The notes below the pieces were generated by a model. The model had not been told where the DNA came from. It worked only from the letters and a program-made list of their open reading frames with translations, and searched no databases. 23,032 bases of DNA from NCBI GenBank assembly GCA_041738285.1, contig JBGSQB010000061.1, forward strand, positions 1-23,032, written 5' to 3'. This DNA comes from SZUA-521 sp041738285. Its GTDB lineage: Bacteria > Pseudomonadota > Gammaproteobacteria > Pseudomonadales > Azotimanducaceae. Made by a program: the position numbers and the translations under genes. Numbering within the stretch: position 1 is the first letter of the stretch; the number at the start of each line of letters is the position of its first letter. Below are positions 15,798-23,032 of this stretch, in pieces.

Positions 15798-18700
15798 TGG
15801 GTAGCTTCACCGACATCTTCGTGCGCAGGCCGGTGCTGGCGCTCGTACTGTGCGCAGTGATGCTGCTACTCGGGTTGCAGGCAGCCTCGCAGCTGACGCT
15901 GCGCGAGTACCCGGAAGTCGAGAAGAGCGTCATCTTCGTGCGCGCGGCCTTCCCCGGCGCCAGCGCGGAGACCGTTCAAGGGTTCGTCACCACGCCGTTG
16001 CAGCGACGTATCGCTGCCGCCAAAGGCGTCGAGTACGTCACCTCACAGAGCGATCCAGGCATTTCCGAAATTCAGGTCTGGGTGCGACTCGGCGAGAACT
16101 CGACCGATGTGCTCGGCGAAGTGATCACCAAAGTCAATGAAGCCCGATTCGAGTTGCCACGCGACGTCGAGGACCCTGTCGTCTCCAATCGAACCGGCGG
16201 CGACGCCATGATGTACCTCGCGCTCCTGAGCGACGAGATGTCGGTGCAGCAGACCGCCGACTATGCCATGCGCACCATTCAACCCATTCTCAGCACCGTC
16301 GAAGGCGTCGGCGAAGCGCGCCTCCTGGGCAGCGGCATGTTCGCCATGCGCATCTGGCTCGACCCGACCAAGATGGCGGCGTTCGGCGTCACCGCCACCG
16401 ACGTCAACGATGCTATTCGGCGTGACAACTACACCTCCGCGGCCGGCACCACGCGCGGCGCACTGGTGCGCGCGAGCGTCGATGCCGAGACTGACCTGAA
16501 GGATCCCGAACAATTCGCCGCAATCGTGATCCGACAGGACGACAACCAGCGCGTGCGGCTCGGCGACGTGGCAAACATCGAACTTGCCAGCGAGACCTAT
16601 GAATCAGCGGTGTACTCGAGCGGCAAGGAAACGGTCTTCATCGCCATCACAGAGGCGCCCGGCGCGAATCCACTGCAGATGGCCGCTCGGGTAAAGGAGA
16701 AGATCAGCGAGCTGAATACCCAGCTGCCCGCCGACATGACGATCTTTCTCGACTCGGATCTGTCCATCTACATCGGTGAGGCTCTGGAGGAAGTCATCCA
16801 GACGCTGATCGAAGCGTCGATCATCGTGGTGCTGGTGATTCTGCTGTTTCTGGGCTCGCTCCGTGTCGTCGCCATACCGATCGTTGCGATTCCCTTGTCG
16901 TTGATCAGCGTGTTGTTTCTGATCTGGCTCATGGGCTTTTCCATCAATTTGCTCACGTTGCTGGCGATGGTGATCGCCATCGGCCTCGTGGTCGATGACG
17001 CGATCGTCGTGGTGGAAAACGTTCATCGCCACATCGAAGATGGCGAGCAGCCGCTTCAGGCTGCGCTCATCGGTGCGCGCGAGGTGGCGTTCCCGGTCAT
17101 CGCAATGACGCTGACCCTGGTCGCGGTGTACCTGCCGATCGGCTTTCTAGGTGGCCTGACGGGTGTGCTGTTCAGCGAGTTCGCCCTGACCCTCGCGGGC
17201 GCGGTCGTCGTGTCGGGCATCGTCGCTCTGGTGTTGAGCCCGATGATGTGTGCCTATCTGCTCAAGGATCATGACCATCAAGGTACCGTGGCAAACTGGC
17301 TCGACGCGCGCTTCGACGCGCTGCACAACCGCTACGAACGCTGGCTCGGTCATTGCCTCGACAATCGCGGTGCCGTGATGTTGTTCGCCGTGGTGATCTT
17401 CGCGAGTCTGCCGGTACTCTATCAGCTGACGCAAAAGGAACTCGCCCCCGAGGAAGACAGCGGCAACATCTTCGCAGTCGCCACTCCGCCCGACTACGGA
17501 AATCTCGAGTACACCACCTACTTTCTCGACCAGATGGTGGCAGCCTGGAAGACGGTCCCGGAAGTGACGCACTCCTGGCAGGTGAACGAACCCACATCGG
17601 TATTCGGCGGCCTGGAACTCAAACCGTGGTCGCAGCGCGAGCGCACGCTGGAAGAAGTCCGCCAGGAAATTCAGCAGAAGTACGATGGCATCAGCGGCTT
17701 GCAGGTTTTCACCTTTGCCGCCGGTGGGTTGCCGGGTGCATCGTCAGGACTACCGGTTCAGTTCGTGATCTCGTCCAACGTCAGCTACGCGGAACTCGAC
17801 CGCGTCGGGGAAGAAGTACTGAGCAAGGCCAGGCAATCGGGTGTCTTTGCATTCGTCAACAAAGACTTGCGCTACTCGCGGCCGGAGATCGGTGTGAGCA
17901 TCGATCGCGAACTCGCAGCGCGTCTTGGCATCTCGATGGAGGACATCGGCGAGACGCTGCAGATCATGCTCGGCGAAGCTGAGACCAACCGCTTCAGCAT
18001 CGAGGGCCGCAGCTACAAAGTCATACCCCTGGCCGATCGAGGTTTTCGACTCACCAAGGAATGGCTCGAACGCTATTACCTGCGCACGTCAGCAGGCTCA
18101 CTCGTGCCATTGAGCACGGTGATCACACTGAAGCAAACGGTTCAGCCCAACACGCTGCGGCAATTTCAACAGCTCAACAGTGTCACGATCCAAGGCATGG
18201 TGCTGCCACCGAATTCGCTGGGTGACGCACTCACCTTCCTGGAACGGACCCTGGCCGAGGTGGCGCCCGCCGGTTACCGCGTTGGGTTCGAAGGCGAGTC
18301 CAGACGTTTCGTACAGGAGAGTCAGGGCTTTCTGCTGCTGTTCGTGATGTCGCTCATCTTCATCTATCTCGTGTTGTCGGCCCAGTTCAACAGCTTCCGC
18401 GACCCGTTCATCGTGCTGATCAGCGTGCCACTGTCGATCTTCGGCGCACTGGTGCCACTCGCACTGGGCATCGCCACGCTCAACATCTACACCCAGGTCG
18501 GTCTGCTGACGCTCATCGGACTGATCAGCAAACATGGCATTCTGATCGTCGACTTCGCCAATCACCGAATTGCCGATGGAGTCGCGCGCCGCGCTGCAGT
18601 GCTCGAAGCGGCAGGCCTTCGGCTGCGACCGATCCTGATGACGACCTTCGCCACCGTGCTGGGCGTCGTGCCACTCCTGACCGCATTCGGCGCCGGCGCG

Positions 18701-18880
18701 AACTCACGCTTTGCCATCGGCCTGATGATTGCCGCAGGCATGATGGTCGGTACCCTCTTCACCCTCTTCGTGCTGCCGACCTTCTACCTGATGATGGGTC
18801 AATCGAGCGTGACGTCGAAGGAATCTGCTCAATCACCATCCCCCTCGGCGGCCCGAGCAGCCGACGGTGCCGCGCTATGA
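15797..18880 (+). CDS. RND (HAE-1 family) multidrug efflux transporter
   Basis: A 1027-residue proton-driven inner-membrane exporter of AcrB/MexB type, full length. It opens FVRRPVLALVLCAVMLLLG, the usual first transmembrane helix. The proton-relay pair Asp400-Asp401 lies in IGLVVDDAIVVVENVHRH, and Lys912 in LISKHGILIVDF corresponds to AcrB Lys940. Large periplasmic loops (about 35-330 and 560-850) carry the pore domains. The GTG start overlaps the adaptor stop by one base (taGTG). Substrates are hydrophobic toxicants in general; specificity cannot be read. The C-terminal ~25 residues are a Ser/Ala-rich tail. No terminator hairpin is seen after it, and the 173 bp before katG hold no gene. Confidence 0.95.
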   Translation: MGSFTDIFVRRPVLALVLCAVMLLLGLQAASQLTLREYPEVEKSVIFVRAAFPGASAETVQGFVTTPLQRRIAAAKGVEYVTSQSDPGISEIQVWVRLGENSTDVLGEVITKVNEARFELPRDVEDPVVSNRTGGDAMMYLALLSDEMSVQQTADYAMRTIQPILSTVEGVGEARLLGSGMFAMRIWLDPTKMAAFGVTATDVNDAIRRDNYTSAAGTTRGALVRASVDAETDLKDPEQFAAIVIRQDDNQRVRLGDVANIELASETYESAVYSSGKETVFIAITEAPGANPLQMAARVKEKISELNTQLPADMTIFLDSDLSIYIGEALEEVIQTLIEASIIVVLVILLFLGSLRVVAIPIVAIPLSLISVLFLIWLMGFSINLLTLLAMVIAIGLVVDDAIVVVENVHRHIEDGEQPLQAALIGAREVAFPVIAMTLTLVAVYLPIGFLGGLTGVLFSEFALTLAGAVVVSGIVALVLSPMMCAYLLKDHDHQGTVANWLDARFDALHNRYERWLGHCLDNRGAVMLFAVVIFASLPVLYQLTQKELAPEEDSGNIFAVATPPDYGNLEYTTYFLDQMVAAWKTVPEVTHSWQVNEPTSVFGGLELKPWSQRERTLEEVRQEIQQKYDGISGLQVFTFAAGGLPGASSGLPVQFVISSNVSYAELDRVGEEVLSKARQSGVFAFVNKDLRYSRPEIGVSIDRELAARLGISMEDIGETLQIMLGEAETNRFSIEGRSYKVIPLADRGFRLTKEWLERYYLRTSAGSLVPLSTVITLKQTVQPNTLRQFQQLNSVTIQGMVLPPNSLGDALTFLERTLAEVAPAGYRVGFEGESRRFVQESQGFLLLFVMSLIFIYLVLSAQFNSFRDPFIVLISVPLSIFGALVPLALGIATLNIYTQVGLLTLIGLISKHGILIVDFANHRIADGVARRAAVLEAAGLRLRPILMTTFATVLGVVPLLTAFGAGANSRFAIGLMIAAGMMVGTLFTLFVLPTFYLMMGQSSVTSKESAQSPSPSAARAADGAAL

Positions 18881-18930
18881 CGACGGGAATGCGATAGGCG
18901 TTCCCAATCGGCCTGTACGAAACAAACGAT

Positions 18931-18950
18931 TGGCACGGTCGGCGCTGCCA
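18931..18950. promoter_or_regulatory. Inverted repeat upstream of katG
   Basis: TGGCA (18931-18935) and TGCCA (18946-18950) form a 5-bp inverted repeat with a 10-base spacer, about 100 bases before the katG start. It is embedded in ACGATTGGCAC, which partly resembles one half of the 15-base operator. It could be a regulator site, but is short enough to be chance. Confidence 0.25.
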
Positions 18951-19038
18951 CTTGTACGGTGGACGAGTACGTGTTTGTCCTGGTTTATGGACCGACGCGT
19001 CGCGCCCAGATTGAAAGGGCGTGTACACGGATTTCATC

Positions 19039-19045
19039 AAGGAGG
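19039..19045 (+). promoter_or_regulatory. Strong ribosome site deciding the katG start
   Basis: AAGGAGG, 8 bases before the ATG at 19054. An in-frame GTG at 19021 lies before this site and is rejected as a start. Confidence 0.85.
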
Positions 19046-19053
19046 CATCTTCG

Positions 19054-21276
19054 ATGCGCAGATCTGCACTACCCCTCATGCTCGCTCTTGCCCTTGCCGT
19101 TCCGGCGACGGCGGAAACAACCGGCATGGGACAGGGAGAACCCAAACCCAATCAGTTTTGGTGGCCCGACCAGCTGGACCTCACACCCCTTCGTCAGCAC
19201 TCGGCGGCGTCTAACCCGATGGGAGCGGACTTCAATTACGCCGAAGCCTTCAAACGCCTCGACCTCGCTGCCGTCAAGAAAGACATCGCTGCACTGCTGA
19301 CGACTTCGCAGCCGTGGTGGCCGGCAGACTATGGGCACTACGGTCCTTTCTTCATTCGAATGGCCTGGCATAGCGCCGGCACCTATCGCGTGGCCGACGG
19401 CCGAGGCGGCGCCGGTGGCGGTCAACAGCGATTCGATCCGCTCAACAGCTGGCCCGACAACGCAAGCCTCGACAAGGCACGACGCCTGCTCTGGCCGATC
19501 AAGCAGAAATACGGTCGCAGTCTGTCATGGGCCGACCTGATGGTGCTCACCGGCAACGTGTCGCTGGAGTCGATGGGCTTTAAGACCTTCGGCTTTGCGG
19601 GCGGACGTGAAGACGACTGGGAAGCAGACCTCGTCTATTGGGGGCCGGAGAGCGAATTTCTCGGTGACAAGCGCTACAGCGGCGACCGCAAACTGGAACG
19701 ACCGCTGGCCGCGGTGCAGATGGGCCTCATCTACGTGAACCCGGAAGGCCCGAACGGCAACCCCGACCCGCTGCTGGCCGCCAAGGACATTCGTGAAACC
19801 TTCGGCCGCATGGCGATGAACGATGAAGAGACGGTTGCGCTGATCGCCGGCGGGCACACGTTCGGCAAAGCTCACGGTGCCGCAAAGCCGGCTGATTGCG
19901 TGGGTCGCGAGCCCGCCGCAGCAGGCGTCGAGCTGCAAGGTCTTGGATGGGAGAATAAGTGCGGGACCGGCAATGCTGGCGACACGATTACCAGCGGCCT
20001 TGAAGGTGCGTGGTCGGTAAACCCCATCGCATGGACCAACCAGTACCTGGACAACTTGTTCAACTTCAATTGGGTGCAGACACGGAGTCCAGCAGGCGCC
20101 ATCCAGTGGATTCCCGACAATCCCGCCGCGGCAAATCTCGTGATGGATGCGCACGACCCCACCAAGCGCCACGCACCCATCATGTTCACGACCGATCTGT
20201 CGCTGAAATTCGATCCCAGCTACAAGAAAATCGCGCTGCGCTTCCAGAAGAATCCGAAGGAGTTCGAACTCGCCTTCGCCAAGGCCTGGTTCAAACTGAC
20301 GCACCGCGACATGGGACCACGCGCACGCTACGTCGGCGCCGAAGTGCCCAGCGAAGAGCTGCTTTGGCAGGATCCTGTACCCGCCGTGAATCATCCGCTG
20401 ATCGATGCCGCCGACGCGACGGCGCTGAAAGCCAAAGTGCTGGCGTCCGGACTGACCGTGCCTGAACTGGTCAGGACAGCCTGGGCGTCGGCGGCGAGCT
20501 TTCGCGGCACCGACATGCGCGGTGGCGCGAACGGTGCACGCATTCGCCTGGCACCGCAGAACGCCTGGGCGGTGAACGACCCTGCGGAACTCGCCAAGGT
20601 ACTGAAGCGTCTGGAGCGCATTCAGAAAGACTTCAACGGCGCGCAGACGGGCGGCAAGAAAATCTCCCTTGCCGATCTGATCGTGCTGGCGGGCAACGCA
20701 GCCGTTGAGCAGGCCGCGAAGCAGTCGGGACAAACCGTGCAGGTTTCGTTCACGCCCGGACGCACCGATGCCTCGCAGGCGCAAACCGACGTTGAGTCTT
20801 TCGCCGTGCTCGAACCCACCGCGGATGGGTTCCGCAACTACTACGGAGCAGGTAACCCGCGGTCTCCGGCGGACATGCTGGTGGATCGCGCGAGCCTTCT
20901 GACCCTCACGGTTCCGGAAATGACAGTGCTGATCGGTGGCATGCGTTCGCTGAACGCCAATGCCGGCGGCTCCGCGCATGGCGTATTCACCGACCGTCCC
21001 GGGACGCTCAGCAACGATTTCTTCGTCAACCTACTCAGCATGTCGACGAAGTGGGCGAAGTCATCTGATGCTGATGGGGTCTATGAGGGTCGTGACCGCA
21101 GCACCGATTCGCTCAAGTGGACGGCAACACCGGTTGACCTCGTGATCGGTTCGCACGCCGAGCTGCGCGCAGTCGCCGAGGTGTATGCGGAAGCGTCAGC
21201 ACAAGAGAAGTTCGTGCGGGACTTTGTCCAGGCATGGACCAAGGTGATGACCCTCGATCGCTTCGACATGATCTGA
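19054..21276 (+). CDS. katG: Exported catalase-peroxidase
   Basis: A 740-residue heme catalase-peroxidase that destroys hydrogen peroxide. All key residues are present. The distal triad is Arg102, Trp105 and His106 (RMAWHSAGTYR). Tyr227 (GLIYVNPEGP) and Met253 (GRMAMND) complete the Trp-Tyr-Met crosslink needed for catalase activity. The proximal His268 is in GGHTFGKAHG. The C-terminal half is the inactive duplicate peroxidase domain, as is normal. Unlike the common cytoplasmic KatG, it begins with a signal peptide, MRRSALPLMLALALAVPATA, with an Ala-x-Ala cleavage site. The enzyme is therefore probably periplasmic, comparable to KatP of enterohaemorrhagic E. coli or the periplasmic KatG of Legionella. 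It is a single gene with its own strong ribosome site and a terminator 28 bases after the stop. Confidence 0.96.
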   Translation: MRRSALPLMLALALAVPATAETTGMGQGEPKPNQFWWPDQLDLTPLRQHSAASNPMGADFNYAEAFKRLDLAAVKKDIAALLTTSQPWWPADYGHYGPFFIRMAWHSAGTYRVADGRGGAGGGQQRFDPLNSWPDNASLDKARRLLWPIKQKYGRSLSWADLMVLTGNVSLESMGFKTFGFAGGREDDWEADLVYWGPESEFLGDKRYSGDRKLERPLAAVQMGLIYVNPEGPNGNPDPLLAAKDIRETFGRMAMNDEETVALIAGGHTFGKAHGAAKPADCVGREPAAAGVELQGLGWENKCGTGNAGDTITSGLEGAWSVNPIAWTNQYLDNLFNFNWVQTRSPAGAIQWIPDNPAAANLVMDAHDPTKRHAPIMFTTDLSLKFDPSYKKIALRFQKNPKEFELAFAKAWFKLTHRDMGPRARYVGAEVPSEELLWQDPVPAVNHPLIDAADATALKAKVLASGLTVPELVRTAWASAASFRGTDMRGGANGARIRLAPQNAWAVNDPAELAKVLKRLERIQKDFNGAQTGGKKISLADLIVLAGNAAVEQAAKQSGQTVQVSFTPGRTDASQAQTDVESFAVLEPTADGFRNYYGAGNPRSPADMLVDRASLLTLTVPEMTVLIGGMRSLNANAGGSAHGVFTDRPGTLSNDFFVNLLSMSTKWAKSSDADGVYEGRDRSTDSLKWTATPVDLVIGSHAELRAVAEVYAEASAQEKFVRDFVQAWTKVMTLDRFDMI

Positions 21277-21303
21277 ATTCCGCGGATCGATCTCGACAGC
21301 GAG

Positions 21304-21334
21304 ATGGCGGCGCTCACTGCGCCGCCATTTTTTT
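21304..21334 (+). terminator. Intrinsic terminator of katG
   Basis: A perfect 10-bp stem (ATGGCGGCGC at 21304-21313 with its complement at 21319-21328) has a 5-base loop and a run of seven T (21328-21334). The run of T on the plus strand only means it serves katG, not the convergent gene. Confidence 0.93.
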
Positions 21335-21343
21335 GTTCGAGAT

Positions 21344-21811
21344 TCAGCGCTTCACGACGGCCCGTGACGCGATCACCAGCAGCACCACCACGATGATGAC
21401 ACTGGGTAGTCCCGGCAGAAATCCGATCACACCGAGCAGATCCGATTGACCGAACACGTTGTCACCGATGCTGAGGGCGCGATTGGCGGCGGCATTGCCG
21501 AGCCAGTAGAAGAGCGTGAATGACCAGGCGACGTAGATGAAACCCCAGGCCATCCACCGCTGCAGACGCTGCGTGAGTGCCATCTTCGGCAGCGCCAGCG
21601 CTATAACGATCACCAGCAAACCGTTCATCGTGCCGCCGGAATGCGCGCGAACCCAGCCTTCGCTGGTGCCGTAGACGGTGAAATGCAGGGTCGTGCCCGG
21701 CCAGATCTCGAACCCGCCGAGAAGTGAGAACATCAACATGAACCCGGCGAGCATCGCGACCAGCACCACAAGCATACCGTTGGCGAGCATGATCCGTTGC
21801 AATCTATCCAT
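21344..21811 (-). CDS. Small membrane protein resembling styrene oxide isomerase (StyC-like)
   Basis: A 155-residue protein with four hydrophobic segments (about 10-30, 62-78, 88-106, 125-148). LGGFEIWPG (31-39) and the stretch EGWVRAHSGGTMNGLLVI (51-68) closely resemble the styrene oxide isomerase family, from memory of StyC (GGFEIVPG, EGWARAHSGPALNGM). That enzyme is a heme b-containing membrane isomerase turning epoxides into aldehydes. His57, Asn63 and Tyr102 fall where the heme-ligand His, the Asn and the Tyr of that enzyme lie; the conserved Asp about eight residues before the Tyr appears to be missing (Val94). The start is the ATG at 21811, which overlaps the upstream gene's stop by 8 bases, with GGAG about 8 bases before it. 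It may be an isomerase of another epoxide or a non-catalytic relative. Confidence 0.7.
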   Translation of the reverse strand: MDRLQRIMLANGMLVVLVAMLAGFMLMFSLLGGFEIWPGTTLHFTVYGTSEGWVRAHSGGTMNGLLVIVIALALPKMALTQRLQRWMAWGFIYVAWSFTLFYWLGNAAANRALSIGDNVFGQSDLLGVIGFLPGLPSVIIVVVLLVIASRAVVKR

Positions 21812-22709
21812 GGGCGGTCTCCAGAAAGGGTATTGGCATGTTCGGATGCCGGGTATCGAGCAATGGCAGCGGTGCGTCGGCAGCAAGACGCGCATGTCCC
21901 GCGACCCAGTCCTTCATCCACTGCGGGTCAGCATCCACACGTGGGTCATGCCAGGGGAGCAGCGCCCGCAGCAGGTAGGGGCCGACATTGACCGCCATAT
22001 CGAGCGTTTCGCGTAGCGTTTCCCACGCCCGACGTGGAGATGCCAACTCACCGTCGGCCCTCAGCGCACACAACAGTCCCCGGTAGCCATACGCGAGCAC
22101 ATGAAAAGAACCGTGCAGTACACCGATTGCACGCGGCCAGTATCGACCCGATACGGCCATGTACGCATCGAACGCGACCGTCTTATGCTCGGTTTCCTCG
22201 ATCATGTGCATGATCCAGAAGGACGCCACATGCGGATCCGAACCCCCGAAGATCCGCACCCGCTTGTTGATGAACCAGTTGGTGAATCCGTTGGTCATGC
22301 ACTCGAACCCGGCACTGTAGGCAAGCCGGGTCTGCAGACTGCGCTGCGACAGCACATCGTACGATTGCTGCATGGCGACCTCGACGCGCTCGAGTTCCGA
22401 ATAGCCGTTGGCTTTGATGATCTCGTTCAACCGTCGGTGACACTGATAGTGCCGCGCCTCCTGGCCATTGAAGTCGCGGACGTCCTGCAGGAGTTGCGGC
22501 TCACTGATCTGTCCGGCCGCCTCGCGCATGGTCTTGACCAGAAAGGGCTCGAGGTAGGGCATCGTCAACGACAACCCGTTGAACAACAGCGAGCGCACGA
22601 CGCGACCGGGCGCCCAGATCGGATCGAGATCGTCGGGAAACTCGAAATTGAAGGCGCGCACCACGATGGCGTCCACGCATTTGGGCGTATAGCAATAGTT
22701 CCCGGCCAC
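21804..22709 (-). CDS. Metal-dependent hydrolase-like protein (PF10118 type, ferritin-like fold)
   Basis: A 301-residue all-helical protein with the motif pattern of the PF10118 'metal-dependent hydrolase' family. Candidate ligands of a two-metal site are Glu84 and His87 (EARH), Glu136 (GFECMTNGF), and Glu172 and His175 (EETEH). Glu54 may complete the set. Two E-x-x-H motifs separated by about 90 residues are characteristic of ferritin-like di-iron proteins, so an oxidase or oxygenase activity is at least as likely as hydrolysis. The start is a GTG preceded by GGAGGGAG. The C terminus overlaps the next gene's ATG by 8 bases, so the two are translationally coupled and probably work together. 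The activity is unproven. Confidence 0.78.
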   Translation of the reverse strand: MAGNYCYTPKCVDAIVVRAFNFEFPDDLDPIWAPGRVVRSLLFNGLSLTMPYLEPFLVKTMREAAGQISEPQLLQDVRDFNGQEARHYQCHRRLNEIIKANGYSELERVEVAMQQSYDVLSQRSLQTRLAYSAGFECMTNGFTNWFINKRVRIFGGSDPHVASFWIMHMIEETEHKTVAFDAYMAVSGRYWPRAIGVLHGSFHVLAYGYRGLLCALRADGELASPRRAWETLRETLDMAVNVGPYLLRALLPWHDPRVDADPQWMKDWVAGHARLAADAPLPLLDTRHPNMPIPFLETAHG

Positions 22710-22777
22710 GACTCCCTCCCCACCGCTGACTTATATAGGTCTGCCGGATGGCGGGTCAACGGGCATCATCTGACGCC

Positions 22778-22798
22778 CTAGGGAAGCCCTGAACAAGT
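22778..22798 (+). mobile_element. Possible IS5-family terminal inverted repeat at a CTAG target
   Basis: CTAG (22778-22781) is followed by GGAAGCCCTGAACAAGT (22782-22798). The end of E. coli IS5 is recalled as GGAAGGTGCGAACAAGT and IS5 inserts at CTAG-like targets, so the resemblance (shared GGAAG and GAACAAGT) suggests the left end of an IS5-like element or a derived miniature element. No transposase is visible in the remaining 234 bases and the other end is outside the window. Confidence 0.4.
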
Positions 22799-22911
22799 TG
22801 CGCGAAGCGCGTTGCTGTCCGAGCGGCGCTGTGCCGCGAAGCACACCGCCGGCAATATCGAGCCATATTGTCAAGGTGTGCGACAAAGGCGGAGCGCCGC
22901 TCGGGCGCAAC
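22797..22911. repeat. Long nested palindrome (about 115-base hairpin)
   Basis: Four nested complementary arms. GTTGCGC (22797-22803) pairs with 22905-22911. CGAGCGGCGCT (22820-22830) pairs with 22893-22903. GCACACC (22841-22847) pairs with 22875-22881. CAATAT (22853-22858) pairs with ATATTG (22865-22870). CCGC (22834-22837) can also pair with GCGG (22889-22892). Together they fold into one long imperfect hairpin with a 6-base apical loop. It could be a miniature transposable element, a structured RNA or a repeat-family member. Confidence 0.7.
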
Positions 22912-23032
22912 CCTGCGGGCCGCGAGTCGGCATGTGCCTGACTTACTGCGAATTACGCAAATGCATGACGAACCAGCCTGAATACGTAGCCGTCAAGCAT
23001 GAAGCGGACATCGCCCGATCGGTGCGAGGCGT
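22912..23032. other. Window edge, no gene recognised
   Basis: On the minus strand a short open frame enters from the edge and stops at 22953 (its last residues read LVRHAFA). I do not recognise it, and it may be chance or the tail of a mobile-element gene. Nothing coding is evident on the plus strand. Confidence 0.3.

Noticed and set aside
19525..20979. 484-codon minus-strand open frame opposite katG
   Set aside because: Antisense to a fully conserved catalase-peroxidase; composition is that of a shadow frame.

Overview
This is a chromosomal window from a high-GC (roughly 60%) Gram-negative bacterium, most likely a gammaproteobacterium. The evidence is an RND efflux pump with its periplasmic adaptor, a YghU-type glutathione transferase, several other glutathione-dependent enzymes and strong AAGGAG ribosome sites. 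The exact lineage cannot be fixed from the sequence. I lean to an environmental, xenobiotic-degrading group, with low confidence. No rRNA, tRNA, CRISPR array or phage gene was seen.

Layout. (a) 1-1574: 3' part of an MscS-type mechanosensitive channel gene, convergent with (b) 4195-1589: a large exported Tyr/Gly-rich repeat protein. (c) 6956-4278 (minus): a type I sulfatase followed 24 bp later by a haloalkane dehalogenase. (d) 8675-7071 (minus): a type I Baeyer-Villiger monooxygenase. (e) 8845-13938 (plus): a tight six-gene operon. It holds an enlarged GST-like protein, a tandem DsbA/HCCA-isomerase-like protein, a TetR regulator, a theta-like GST, a DUF1330 protein and YghU. (f) 14619-13945 (minus): a nitroreductase, divergent from (g) 14727-18880: an RND adaptor and pump. 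(h) 19054-21276: a catalase-peroxidase with a signal peptide, closed by a clear intrinsic terminator. (i) 22709-21344 (minus): a PF10118-like ferritin-fold protein overlapping a small membrane protein that resembles styrene oxide isomerase. (j) 22710-23032: no convincing gene, but a long nested palindrome next to an IS5-like terminal sequence.

How it fits together. An identical 15-base palindromic sequence (TAATG-N5-CATTA) lies just upstream of the sulfatase-dehalogenase unit. It occurs again between the divergent monooxygenase and six-gene operon. The operon itself encodes a TetR repressor. I infer one small regulon in which TetR controls a sulfatase, a dehalogenase, a Baeyer-Villiger monooxygenase and a set of glutathione-dependent enzymes. 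The chemistry implied is desulfation, hydrolytic dehalogenation, ketone-to-ester oxidation and glutathione-based handling of electrophiles. The nitroreductase, pump, periplasmic KatG and possible epoxide isomerase lie alongside and suit the same lifestyle, but they carry no clear copy of the operator. The true substrate is unknown.
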